Assembly (NCBI RefSeq): GCF_025457425.1
Contig: NZ_JAMXIA010000001.1
Span: 1,984,001 to 2,048,000, forward strand
Source of the DNA: Chryseobacterium foetidum
GTDB lineage: Bacteria > Bacteroidota > Bacteroidia > Flavobacteriales > Weeksellaceae
Length of the DNA stretch: 64,000 bases
Direction of reading: 5' to 3'
Numbering within the stretch: the stretch's first letter is position 1; each line of letters opens with the position of its first letter. Below are positions 1 to 7,600 of this stretch, piece after piece. Under the pieces are notes generated by a model. It saw nothing but the letters and a program-made list of their open reading frames with translations, had not been told where the DNA came from and searched no databases. The translations under genes and the position numbers were made by a program.

Positions 1-340
1 GGATAAATTTACTTTTCGCATTCGTCGTTCCGGAAGATTTCGCAAAATGCTTGATGTAACCGGGCCAGCTGACGTCTTTCTGCCCCTGCCTTGCCTTTTC
101 GATGTAAGGTTCAAAATCTTCATAACAAACTACAGGGACTTTATTTTTAAAATCCTGATAGCTTGAAATGGAGTTGAAGCCATGCTTTTTCCCGTACTCG
201 GTGTCTTCCGCATGAAAGAGCTGCGAAAAGAGAATCCCTTTCTGGGTTTCTATCGGATGATCGATGAAATGCTGTATCTGGTCTATCCTCTGCTTGATAA
301 ACCAATTGACCACCGTATTGAAAAGTGCCTTTGTTGCCAT
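1..340 (-). CDS. GH3-family adenylating enzyme (5' part, runs off the window)
   Basis: Reverse translation from the ATG at 340-338 stays open for 113 codons to the window edge. It begins MATKALFNTVVNWF and contains a Ser-Ser-Gly-Thr-Thr stretch near residue 104, the phosphate-binding loop of acyl-adenylating enzymes, preceded by a Gly-Tyr-Ile-Lys-His-Phe-Ala-Lys segment. This arrangement is typical of GH3 (auxin-responsive promoter) family proteins, which are common in Flavobacteriia at about 500 residues. The family adenylates carboxylic acids; the substrate in bacteria is not known. The rest lies outside the window, so completeness cannot be judged. A -7 promoter box ends five bases before the ATG, which supports this start and suggests a leaderless transcript. 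Confidence 0.8.
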   Translation of the reverse strand, partial: MATKALFNTVVNWFIKQRIDQIQHFIDHPIETQKGILFSQLFHAEDTEYGKKHGFNSISSYQDFKNKVPVVCYEDFEPYIEKARQGQKDVSWPGYIKHFAKSSGTTNAKSKFI

Positions 341-345
341 TACAA

Positions 346-353
346 CAAATATA
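346..353 (-). promoter_or_regulatory. -7 promoter box (TATATTTG) for the GH3-like gene
   Basis: The minus strand reads TATATTTG, a perfect match to the Bacteroidota -7 consensus TAnnTTTG. Only five bases separate it from the ATG, so transcription should begin at or next to the start codon. I see no clear TTG at -33. Confidence 0.6.
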
Positions 354-388
354 ACAATTCTTGGATAGGCAGGAAATTTTTGGGTATA

Positions 389-415
389 AAAAAACCGCTG
401 CACAAAAAGTACAGC
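389..415 (-). terminator. Rho-independent terminator after the 444-1064 gene
   Basis: On the minus strand a GCTG/CAGC stem with an ACTTTTTGT-type loop is followed by a T run (A run at 389-394 on the plus strand). It lies about 30 bases past the stop at 444. Its core is almost identical to the terminator at 2708-2740. Confidence 0.65.
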
Positions 416-443
416 AGGATAATTTTTTTATTAAACTATAATA

Positions 444-1064
444 TTACTCTTTCGTTAGAGTTATATCTGTCGGTATTACAAAACTATAATTTTTACCACT
501 TGAGAGTCTCTCTTCAGAGTCTGTAACTTTCCAATGAGCTGTTACAGGATTACTCCCGGAATTAATTGTTAAGCTTATAAAACCTCTTAAGGGAAAAAAT
601 TCTGAATTTGCTGGCTCTGTTTTGATATCATACAAGTGTCCTGCTAATTTATTTGGTTCAACAGCATCTGCAAATACTACAGTTGGCCATTGTGTAGAAG
701 ATACTCCCATATTAATTTCTGAGGTATATATTATTGATTGATTAGACGTGCCATAATCTTGCACCATTTTGTAATGCCCATAAATATTATCCGCGTAATA
801 ATTTACATTTAAATCCTCATAATCTTTAAACTCACTCATAGCTTCTTTCCAAAGCGTAACAATAAATGTCTTATTACCATTCGTATATTTCCACGTACCT
901 ACAAAAGAATCAAAGTAATGATTAATATCCTTATAATATTTTGGATTCGCAGGTGGAAAATCAAATGAAGTGTTGTCAGTATATAGATTTTTATATTCTG
1001 TAATCTGTTGTGCAAAAATTGTATTTGCCAAAAAAAGCAGGAAGATAAATAATTTTGTTTTCAT
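444..1064 (-). CDS. Exported hypothetical protein, DUF6705-like
   Basis: A 206-residue protein with a clear signal peptide (MKTKLFIFLLFLANTIFA, cleavage before QQ). The mature part has the block FDSFVGTWKYTNGNKTFIVTL, resembling the start of DUF6705, a lipocalin-like family of short exported proteins frequent in Chryseobacterium. The assignment is from memory of the family and is moderate. No catalytic residues are recognisable. It begins one base after the stop of the upstream lipoprotein gene (1066), so the two are almost certainly cotranscribed and may act together at the envelope. Function unknown. Confidence 0.7.
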   Translation of the reverse strand: MKTKLFIFLLFLANTIFAQQITEYKNLYTDNTSFDFPPANPKYYKDINHYFDSFVGTWKYTNGNKTFIVTLWKEAMSEFKDYEDLNVNYYADNIYGHYKMVQDYGTSNQSIIYTSEINMGVSSTQWPTVVFADAVEPNKLAGHLYDIKTEPANSEFFPLRGFISLTINSGSNPVTAHWKVTDSEERLSSGKNYSFVIPTDITLTKE

Positions 1065-1065
1065 T

Positions 1066-2565
1066 TTAATTACAATTTTGAGAATTAACTATTCCATTTG
1101 ATTTTAATGTAATTTTAGAATAAGATGTAAAATCACTATTACTCTCAAACAAAGATACACCTGATGAAAGACCTGTATCTTTTAAAAATTTTAAAAAATT
1201 TACTTTGTCATTTAGTGGATTACTTGTTTCAGAAAGTAAGCCTGAAGGTTTTTTATAGTATTTGGTAAATACTTTTTCTATTTTTTTGAATCTTTCTACA
1301 TCAACAGTTTGCCCAATATTATTTGGATTTTGATAGTAGAAAAAATTCTGGAAAACGGCAGGATTTTCAATTGTCATTGCATATTTTGTACCATCTGCCG
1401 TAATTACGTAAAAAATAAAATTAGCAACGTCAATATGATTTTTTATTAGAAGCTGATTTATTTTAGCTAAATCATCCCAAGTAAAAACAGAGTATGTTCC
1501 ATTCCCCGTTATACCATTAGCATCATGTGTATGTACGATAACTACATATTTCTGCAGTGGATTATCACTAATGTCAATTGTCCCAGCCGCTCCTACAGGA
1601 AAATTTTGAATAGGGTTTGTCGTTGAAGAAGTCGCTGCAGCATCAATAAAAAATCCATTCTCTTGATTTTGAGAAGTTGTTCCTGAAATTGTAACAAGAG
1701 CAGGTTTTAACTTTGTAAATTTAGTATTAGTATTTTTAATTTTATCACACGGGTCTGCTACAGACCCAAAACCTCCTCCCGGATTATACGGTCCTGTAGA
1801 AATTGGCGAAGAACCCGGCCCCACTCCGCCACCAGGAGAAGCACCGCCACCCCCACAGTCAGTAGGCAGCATAACATATTGTATAATATAAAAACCCTCA
1901 TCAGCAGGTGTACAATCCATATGTCCGGGAGTACCGCAGAGACAGCCGGCTTCACCTGTCTGATGTATCTCACTACTACAGATTCCTGGAACATATACAT
2001 ATTCTTGAAATGGAACTTTCGGACAATACAAAGCTCTTTCTACTGACGAATTATCCCGTAACAGACCGAGATATTCTAATTTTACATGATTGGCTACATC
2101 TTCTTTTGCAATTTGAGACTGATGATTTACGATGATACTGTCATACCTTATCATATATGCATCAAAAATACCGTTATCCTGTTCGTTTAGAACATAATTT
2201 TCCAGATACGAGGATCTTTCTTCTTTCTCTAAATAAAAAGTATATGTTTTCTTTCCGTTATCCTGCTCAGAAATATATACATATTCTGCATCAATTGAAA
2301 AGTCATTGATAACGAATGTTTTCGAATGTTCAGTATCCTTACTATTCTTTAGACTTTTAAACTTTAGTTTTTCAAAGACATTAGGAGCTTCATTTTTAAA
2401 TTCTGCGTAACGAAGCTGTCTTATAAGATTTTGAGTTGTATTTTTACTGTATTCCTGCTCACTTTGAAGGAGCTCACTTGTGCAGGAAAAAAGAACAAAT
2501 AAAAATACGGATAAAGATCCCAACCAACGGATTTGGCGACCTGACTTTAATAATTTCTGTTTCAA
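1066..2565 (-). CDS. Lipoprotein with Gly/Pro-rich linker and HTH...S..D C-terminal domain
   Basis: A 499-residue protein with an N-terminal hydrophobic segment and lipobox (LFSC, Cys28), so probably a lipid-anchored envelope protein. The N-terminal half is a Glu/Ser-rich segment found in many Bacteroidota lipoproteins. A Cys-containing patch (ICSSEI, GCLCGTPGH) follows near residues 195-215, then a low-complexity Gly-Gly-Gly-Ser-Pro linker around 235-265. The C-terminal domain contains VVIVHTHDANG and then YSVFTWDDL. The HxH followed by Ser and Asp resembles the JAB/JAMM metalloprotease motif, although the spacing is longer than usual; that part is inference. It is cotranscribed with the exported protein at 444-1064 and has its own promoter. 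Confidence 0.7.
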   Translation of the reverse strand: MKQKLLKSGRQIRWLGSLSVFLFVLFSCTSELLQSEQEYSKNTTQNLIRQLRYAEFKNEAPNVFEKLKFKSLKNSKDTEHSKTFVINDFSIDAEYVYISEQDNGKKTYTFYLEKEERSSYLENYVLNEQDNGIFDAYMIRYDSIIVNHQSQIAKEDVANHVKLEYLGLLRDNSSVERALYCPKVPFQEYVYVPGICSSEIHQTGEAGCLCGTPGHMDCTPADEGFYIIQYVMLPTDCGGGGASPGGGVGPGSSPISTGPYNPGGGFGSVADPCDKIKNTNTKFTKLKPALVTISGTTSQNQENGFFIDAAATSSTTNPIQNFPVGAAGTIDISDNPLQKYVVIVHTHDANGITGNGTYSVFTWDDLAKINQLLIKNHIDVANFIFYVITADGTKYAMTIENPAVFQNFFYYQNPNNIGQTVDVERFKKIEKVFTKYYKKPSGLLSETSNPLNDKVNFLKFLKDTGLSSGVSLFESNSDFTSYSKITLKSNGIVNSQNCN

Positions 2566-2599
2566 TATATAAAATAAATTTGTTTCAAAATTTGTTTCA

Positions 2600-2629
2600 C
2601 AAAAATAAGATATTTACAGTTTTATACAA
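2600..2629 (-). promoter_or_regulatory. Promoter (TTG-N19-TATTTTTG) of the lipoprotein gene
   Basis: On the minus strand TATTTTTG (2600-2607) matches TAnnTTTG, and TTG (2627-2629) lies 19 bases upstream, the usual -33 spacing in Bacteroidota. The start codon is 35 bases downstream. Confidence 0.65.
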
Positions 2630-2707
2630 CACTTTGTGAATTTTTATTCAAATTAAACCAAATAATTTCAGAAATAATTACGGTAAACCTCATTTACTTA
2701 AATAAAA

Positions 2708-2740
2708 ACAAAAAAACCGCTGCACAAAAAGTACAGCGGT
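2708..2740 (-). terminator. Terminator after the bacilliredoxin gene
   Basis: ACCGCTG and CAGCGGT pair around an AT-rich loop, followed on the minus strand by a run of T. It shares about 27 identical bases with the terminator at 389-415. Confidence 0.8.
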
Positions 2741-2762
2741 CTTGAGATTATTAAAAATATTA

Positions 2763-3173
2763 CTAACAATACTCGTCGTAAGCAGCCTGAAGATTGGCAG
2801 CGATGGCTCCCGCAGGATTTCCTTCGATGTGGTGTCTTTCAAGCATGTGTACCAATTCTCCGTCTTTGAAAAGCGCTACACAAGGTGAGCTTGGAGGGAA
2901 TGGTGCCAAATGTTTTCTGGCTTCAGCTACAGCATCAACGTCATAACCAGCGAAAACAGTTGTTAAATGATCCGGTTTTTTATCTCCTGTAACAGAATAA
3001 ACAACTCCCGGTCTTGCAGCACCAGCCGCACATCCACAAACAGAATTGATTACCAAAAGTGTTGTTCCTGATTGCTTCAAAGCAGTTTCCACCGCTTCAG
3101 GTGTATCTAAATTTTCGAAGCCTTTATCTGTAAGCTCTGCCTTCATCGGCATTACTAAATCTGTTGGATACAT
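2763..3173 (-). CDS. BrxA/BrxB-family bacilliredoxin-like protein
   Basis: A 136-residue thioredoxin-fold protein of the YphP/YqiW family. The signature Cys-Gly-Cys sits in NSVCGCAAGAARPGV near residues 46-48, replacing the CxxC of thioredoxins. The C-terminal part has the family's VALFKDGELVHMLERHHIEG block. In Firmicutes these enzymes remove bacillithiol from oxidised protein thiols. Many Bacteroidota carry the protein, and its thiol partner there is less certain. It is monocistronic, with a promoter box at 3200-3207 and its own terminator. Length matches the family. Confidence 0.9.
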   Translation of the reverse strand: MYPTDLVMPMKAELTDKGFENLDTPEAVETALKQSGTTLLVINSVCGCAAGAARPGVVYSVTGDKKPDHLTTVFAGYDVDAVAEARKHLAPFPPSSPCVALFKDGELVHMLERHHIEGNPAGAIAANLQAAYDEYC

Positions 3174-3521
3174 ATTTTAATTCATTTTTAAATTCGACAC
3201 AAATTTACAACAATTATATTTTTTAATTGATTTATAAAAACTATTTGAAACTTTAAGAAAAGCAATATTGGGAAATGAATAATAAAATTTGTTTATTCAT
3301 AAATTTTTGTTAAATTTGAATTGATTCTAAAACCGATTTTACATGAAAGAAAATTGATTCTTGAGGATTATTTATTCACGTAAACTATATTTCAAATAAT
3401 AAACTTCCCTCTAACTATTACATTTGAAGTTTTAGTTTCAAACAAAATGAAGCCCGAAAATAAATTCTCGGGCTTCTTTAATCAAATCGATATGCAAAGG
3501 TTGAATATCCAAAAAATATAA
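3174..3521. other. Gene-free stretch with one promoter box and one terminator
   Basis: The only signals I see are CAAATTTA at 3200-3207 (TAAATTTG on the minus strand, a -7 box for the bacilliredoxin gene, without a convincing -33 TTG) and the hairpin at 3449-3476. The AT-rich middle part shows no ORF or repeat. Confidence 0.5.
3449..3476 (-). terminator. Strong hairpin terminator at the end of the dcw/yqeY transcript
   Basis: GAAGCCCGA and TCGGGCTTC-type arms form a GC-rich stem with T runs on both sides, so it could work in both directions. It is the first strong terminator downstream of yqeY and probably ends the roughly 18-kb dcw transcript unit. Confidence 0.75.
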
Positions 3522-3578
3522 CTGATGATCTATAATTGATGAATGATATCAAACATCAATTATCATTGATCAATTGTG
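3522..3578. repeat. Two-armed heptad array downstream of yqeY (word TGATGAT/AATTATC)
   Basis: The segment can be cut into consecutive 7-mers such as TGATGAT, TGATGAA and TGATATC, followed by an inverted arm with AATTATC and ATTGATC. The centre is a near palindrome with ATAATTGATG facing CATCAATTAT. It abuts the yqeY stop codon at 3580. It is the same word family as 6077-6104, 15595-15622, 16002-16029, 62738-62772 and 63311-63345. Confidence 0.7.
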
Positions 3579-3579
3579 T

Positions 3580-4026
3580 TTACGAAAGCAGCTTCTTCGC
3601 CATTTCGGAAATGCTTTTTCCGTCAGATTTTCCTGCGAGGTTTTTTGATGCTGTTCCCATTACTTTTCCTAAATCTTTCATAGATTCGGCACCGGTTTCG
3701 GCAATGATGGCTTTTATTTCAGCTTCCAGTTCTTCGGCAGATAACTGTTTTGGTAAATACTGCTCGATTACTTTCATCTGAGCTTCTTCTACTTCTGCCA
3801 AATCGTTTCTTCCCTGAGCCATGAACTGGTCATAAGAATCCTTACGCTGCTTCACCATTCTCTGAAGAATAGCGATTTCCTGCTCAGGAGAAACTTCGGC
3901 ACCCAAAGCCTCGGTTTTTAATAATAATATCTGTGATTTTACAGCTCTCAAAGAATCCAAAGCTACTCTGTCTTTGGCTCTCATGGCTGTTTTTATCGCT
4001 TCGCTGATGGTAAGTTCTAAACTCAT
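3580..4026 (-). CDS. yqeY: GatB/YqeY domain protein
   Basis: A 148-residue helical protein of the GatB/YqeY family: MSLELTISEAIKTAMRAKDRVALDSLRAVKSQI at the start, then an AEVSPEQEIAILQRMVKQRKDS helix and the C-terminal small domain with the Gly-Lys-Val-Met-Gly block. The fold is the tRNA-binding tail of the GatB subunit of Asp/Glu-tRNA amidotransferase, but in the stand-alone form the role is not established. Length is normal for the family. It follows ftsZ after a 91-base gap filled by an inverted heptad array, and is likely the last gene of the dcw transcript. Confidence 0.92.
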   Translation of the reverse strand: MSLELTISEAIKTAMRAKDRVALDSLRAVKSQILLLKTEALGAEVSPEQEIAILQRMVKQRKDSYDQFMAQGRNDLAEVEEAQMKVIEQYLPKQLSAEELEAEIKAIIAETGAESMKDLGKVMGTASKNLAGKSDGKSISEMAKKLLS

Positions 4027-4038
4027 AGTTTATGCTTT

Positions 4039-4110
4039 TGGCTATTAGCATCTGGCTATTGGCTTAATTAATATGACGTTTTTAAGCCATTCGCCAGAAG
4101 CCAAATGCTA
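4039..4110. repeat. Two-armed heptad array between ftsZ and yqeY (word TGGCTAT)
   Basis: Left arm 4039-4066 is four units: TGGCTAT, TAGCATC, TGGCTAT, TGGCTTA. Right arm 4083-4110 is TAAGCCA, TTCGCCA, GAAGCCA, AATGCTA. The right arm is the reverse complement of the left at 21 of 28 positions, so the RNA could form a long imperfect hairpin with a 16-base loop. Confidence 0.75.
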
Positions 4111-4117
4111 ACCGCAA

Positions 4118-6031
4118 TTAATCTACATCTTTATTTAAAAATCTGTTTTCTCTAATCTGGACGGAGCCGTCGTTGCTTTCAGATATAAAACTGTGGATGT
4201 TATGTTCTGATGCGTTGGCACCGTCGATAGAAATATTTTTTCTTTTGAAAGCCGGAATTGTTTCGAAATCATCCTGTTTGTCAAAACTCTGATAACGGGA
4301 GTTGAATTCTTTCAGTTTGTTTCTTCTTTCCAACACTTTTTCCTGATCGGCAGGTTTATTGACAAAAGAAAATTCAGATTCTGTCTGTCTTGTTGTTTCT
4401 GTTTCAACTCTCTTTTCAAACACTGGCTGCTGTTCAGTTTTAGGCTGTTCAGTAGTCTGGTAGAAAGTTTCCACAGTGTGTGTAGTTTCTTCTACTCTTT
4501 TTTCAATCACTGCCGAAGTTTCCACTTCATTTTTTGGCTGTCCGAAGTCATATTTCGGTTCAGAAACAGGCTCGTTTACAGTAAAATTAAATTCTACAGG
4601 CTTCTCCTGAGAAAAACTGTTGCTGAAATTGTTCTGTTTCGGTTCTTCTTTTTTGTTTTCAAAATCAAATGAGAAAGACTGAATTTCCAAATCGTTTGAA
4701 TCTTCTTCGAAAGTGAACAGATTTACGCTTTCATCACGTGAAGGTTCTTCGTTTTTCCAGCTATGCGTGAAGCCCTCTGCTGTATCTTCCTCTCTGTCAG
4801 AGAATTTGATTGCAGTTTCTACTTCTTCCTCCTCAATAATCATTTTTTTTTCAGAAGACAACAATTTGAATTGCGGTAAATCCTGCTCTTCATCATCTAA
4901 TCTGAAAAGATTTTTTCCACCGAAATCGTAACCCTGCTCAGGTGTTGTCTCTCTCTCTTCCTTTGTTTTGAAAGGAGATGCTTTCGGAGTTTCCAAAGTA
5001 TCATTCAAACCGATTCTGATTTTCTCAGTAGGTCCTGAAAACTTTTGGTTGTCGTTTGAAAAACCAGTAGCAATCACCAATACGCTTACTGCATCACCCA
5101 ATTCCTCATCTGCACCCACACCGAAGATGATGTCTGCCGTGTGACCAGCTTCCTTCTGGATATAATCCATGATAATTCCGATTTCGTCCATTGTAGCTTC
5201 TTCCACGCCGCTTCTGATCAACAACAACACGTTTCTTGCGCCCGTAATTTTGTTGTCGTTCAACAATGGGGAATCCAATGCTTTTTTCACAGCTTCCTCG
5301 GCTTTGTTTTCGCCTGAAGCCATACCTGTAGACATCAATGCTGTACCGGAATTCTGAAGTACAGATTTAGCATCTCTAAAGTCAATGTTTACGTCAAAGT
5401 AACCTGTAATCACCTCTGCCATCCCTTTCGCAGCGTTGGTTAACACTTCATCGGCTTTTGAGAAACCCTGTTTGAAACCTAAATTTCCAAACTGCTGTCT
5501 TAATTTATCGTTGTTGATTACGATTAATGAATCAACATTATTTCTTAATTTTTCAAGACCTAATTCAGCCTGATCCAGTCTTCTTTTACCTTCAAAGCTG
5601 AAAGGCACGGTAACAATTCCTACAGTAAGGATTCCCATGTCTTTTGCCACTTTTGCAATGACAGGAGCAGCACCGGTACCTGTACCACCGCCCATTCCGG
5701 CAGTGATAAAGACCATTTTGGTATTCTGTCCCATCGCAGCTTTGATGTCTTCAATGCTTTCGATTGCAGATTTTTCTCCTACTTCAGGATCTGCACCGGC
5801 ACCAAGACCTTCTGTAATTGTGGTTCCCAACTGAACTTTGTTGGCAACAGGATTATTATCCAAAGTCTGGGCATCTGTATTGCAAATCACGAAATCTACC
5901 CCGTGAATTCCTTTTTCGTACATGTGCTTCAGGGCATTGTTACCGCCGCCACCTACACCGATTACTTTTATGATTGACGAATTTCCTTTTGGTAAATCAA
6001 ATGAAAATCCCTGTGTTCCTATATTTTCCAT
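4118..6031 (-). CDS. ftsZ: Cell division GTPase FtsZ
   Basis: A 637-residue tubulin homologue that polymerises into the Z ring at the division site. The GTPase domain occupies roughly residues 15-335, with the nucleotide loop GGGTGTG at 114-120, NTDAQ at 51-55 and the T7-loop region around NVDIDFRD-type sequence. Residues from about 340 to the end form a long, acidic, Gln/Glu/Pro-rich linker, far longer than the roughly 60 residues of E. coli FtsZ. Such long linkers are usual in Flavobacteriia. The C-terminus ends RENRFLNKDVD, perhaps the conserved tail that binds FtsA. It lies directly downstream of ftsA, separated by a heptad array. Confidence 0.98.
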   Translation of the reverse strand: MENIGTQGFSFDLPKGNSSIIKVIGVGGGGNNALKHMYEKGIHGVDFVICNTDAQTLDNNPVANKVQLGTTITEGLGAGADPEVGEKSAIESIEDIKAAMGQNTKMVFITAGMGGGTGTGAAPVIAKVAKDMGILTVGIVTVPFSFEGKRRLDQAELGLEKLRNNVDSLIVINNDKLRQQFGNLGFKQGFSKADEVLTNAAKGMAEVITGYFDVNIDFRDAKSVLQNSGTALMSTGMASGENKAEEAVKKALDSPLLNDNKITGARNVLLLIRSGVEEATMDEIGIIMDYIQKEAGHTADIIFGVGADEELGDAVSVLVIATGFSNDNQKFSGPTEKIRIGLNDTLETPKASPFKTKEERETTPEQGYDFGGKNLFRLDDEEQDLPQFKLLSSEKKMIIEEEEVETAIKFSDREEDTAEGFTHSWKNEEPSRDESVNLFTFEEDSNDLEIQSFSFDFENKKEEPKQNNFSNSFSQEKPVEFNFTVNEPVSEPKYDFGQPKNEVETSAVIEKRVEETTHTVETFYQTTEQPKTEQQPVFEKRVETETTRQTESEFSFVNKPADQEKVLERRNKLKEFNSRYQSFDKQDDFETIPAFKRKNISIDGANASEHNIHSFISESNDGSVQIRENRFLNKDVD

Positions 6032-6076
6032 ATCTATATTTTTAACAATTGATTTTTGACTAATGATCCCGGATAC

Positions 6077-6104
6077 ATCATTTATCGCCGATCATTCATC
6101 ATTT
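6077..6104. repeat. Heptad array between ftsA and ftsZ (word ATCATTT)
   Basis: Four consecutive units: ATCATTT, ATCGCCG, ATCATTC, ATCATTT. Just before it, AATGAT at 6062-6067 can pair with ATCATT at 6077-6082, giving a small hairpin. Confidence 0.7.
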
Positions 6105-6113
6105 ATATTTTTT

Positions 6114-7514
6114 TTACTCTACTTCCTCGAAGAATTTTTTAACCTTTTCCATCAGCGACTGTCCGAAAGTTGGCTTAGCCTGTCTTTTTTCAGATGGCTG
6201 TTCTATTTCGGATGGTGGCAAATATGTTGGCTGCTCTGCCTGTACCGGAGCAATATTTGCTTCGTTATCAGCGGCTGCAACCGTATCGTTCTGCACTTTT
6301 GCTTTCGGTTCTTCAACAATAATTTCCTCTTCAGGAAGATTGGATTTTTTGTCCCTGATCTTTAAACTTTCCATCAGCAAACCGATTGAGGTCGCAAATT
6401 CCGGTCCCTTAAGATACTGATTTTTATCGTTTGCCACATATTCATTTGCAAAACCAATTCTGCTGTCAAAACCTGTGGTGTAATTGGCGAGCTGACGAAG
6501 GTGTTTCAGGTTTGATCCACCACCCGTAAGTACAATTCCTGCGATTAACTTTTTCTTCTGATCGAAAGCTCCGTAAGCCTTTAGTTCTGTATTGACAAGA
6601 TCGAGAATTTCTTCCACTCTGGCATTGATGATCTGTGCTAAAGTTTTAAGAGAAATTTCTTTATCAGGTCTTCCGTGAAGTCCTGGAATTGTTACATACG
6701 TGCTGTCTTTTTCAAGCTCAGGCACTGCAGAACCGAATTTTACTTTCAGTTGCTCGGCATGTTTTTCAATAATTGAACATCCTTCCTTGATGTCTTCGGT
6801 GATAATTCCACCACCGTAAGGAATCACGCAGGTATGACGGATAATGCTGTCTTTGAAGATTGCAATATCTGTAGTACCACCACCGATGTCAACAATGGCG
6901 ACACCCGCTTCTTTTTCTTCCTTCGTTAAAACTGCCTCCGAAGATGCCAAAGGCTCCAAAGTAAGCGCTTCCATCTCAAGGCCTGCCTCACGAACGCATC
7001 TTGCGATATTTCTGATGCTTCCCATCTGCCCAACGACAACGTGGAACTTGGCTTCAAGACGACTTCCATGCATGCCGATCGGCTCCTGAATTTCTCCTTC
7101 AGAATCCACTTTGTACTCCTGAGGAAGTACGTGGATAATTTCTTCTCCCGGAAGCATGACTAGCTTTTTCACCTGATCTTTTAATGCTTCAATATCATCA
7201 TCTGTGATGAATTTATCCGGATGTTCACGCATAATATAATCTGAATGCTGAAGCGAACGGATGTGTTTACCCGCAATCCCCACCGTTACTTTACGGATAG
7301 GCACTCCCGCGCTTGACTGTGCCTCTGCCACAGCTGCTTTGATTGAATTAATGGTTTGTGAAATGTTATTCACAATACCTTTGTGTACTCCAAGACTTTT
7401 GGCCTTCCCCACACCGAGAATTTCTATTTTCCCGTGGGCATTCCTTCTTCCGACAATGGCGACAATTTTAGTCGTCCCGATGTCAAGACCTACTGAATAC
7501 TCTTGATTTTCCAT
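6114..7514 (-). CDS. ftsA: Cell division protein FtsA
   Basis: A 466-residue actin-like ATPase that tethers FtsZ to the membrane. The N-terminus has the phosphate-1 motif VGLDIGTTKIVAIVG; a second phosphate loop IVDIGGGTTDIAIF lies near residue 208, and the adenosine motif IVLTGGGSNLKHL near 327. The C-terminus ends SLMEKVKKFFEEVE, an amphipathic helix that in this family inserts in the inner leaflet. Between the actin core and this helix is a Pro/Glu-rich spacer of about 70 residues. It sits in the canonical ftsQ-ftsA-ftsZ order. Confidence 0.97.
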   Translation of the reverse strand: MENQEYSVGLDIGTTKIVAIVGRRNAHGKIEILGVGKAKSLGVHKGIVNNISQTINSIKAAVAEAQSSAGVPIRKVTVGIAGKHIRSLQHSDYIMREHPDKFITDDDIEALKDQVKKLVMLPGEEIIHVLPQEYKVDSEGEIQEPIGMHGSRLEAKFHVVVGQMGSIRNIARCVREAGLEMEALTLEPLASSEAVLTKEEKEAGVAIVDIGGGTTDIAIFKDSIIRHTCVIPYGGGIITEDIKEGCSIIEKHAEQLKVKFGSAVPELEKDSTYVTIPGLHGRPDKEISLKTLAQIINARVEEILDLVNTELKAYGAFDQKKKLIAGIVLTGGGSNLKHLRQLANYTTGFDSRIGFANEYVANDKNQYLKGPEFATSIGLLMESLKIRDKKSNLPEEEIIVEEPKAKVQNDTVAAADNEANIAPVQAEQPTYLPPSEIEQPSEKRQAKPTFGQSLMEKVKKFFEEVE

Positions 7515-7553
7515 TGTGTTATATCGATTTGATTTTATTCCTTAATTTATTTA

Positions 7554-7596
7554 ATAGGATTTCATCCTATCTTTTGTTATGCCGTCCCTTTGGGAC
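7554..7596. repeat. Pair of small palindromes between ftsQ and ftsA
   Basis: ATAGGATTTCATCCTAT (7554-7570) and GTCCCTTTGGGAC (7584-7596) are two perfect palindromes with 3-base centres, 13 bases apart. The second has a T run on its plus-strand side. They look like an interspersed repeat rather than a terminator, because ftsQ, ftsA and ftsZ are expected on one transcript. Confidence 0.5.
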
Positions 7597-7600
7597 TTTT

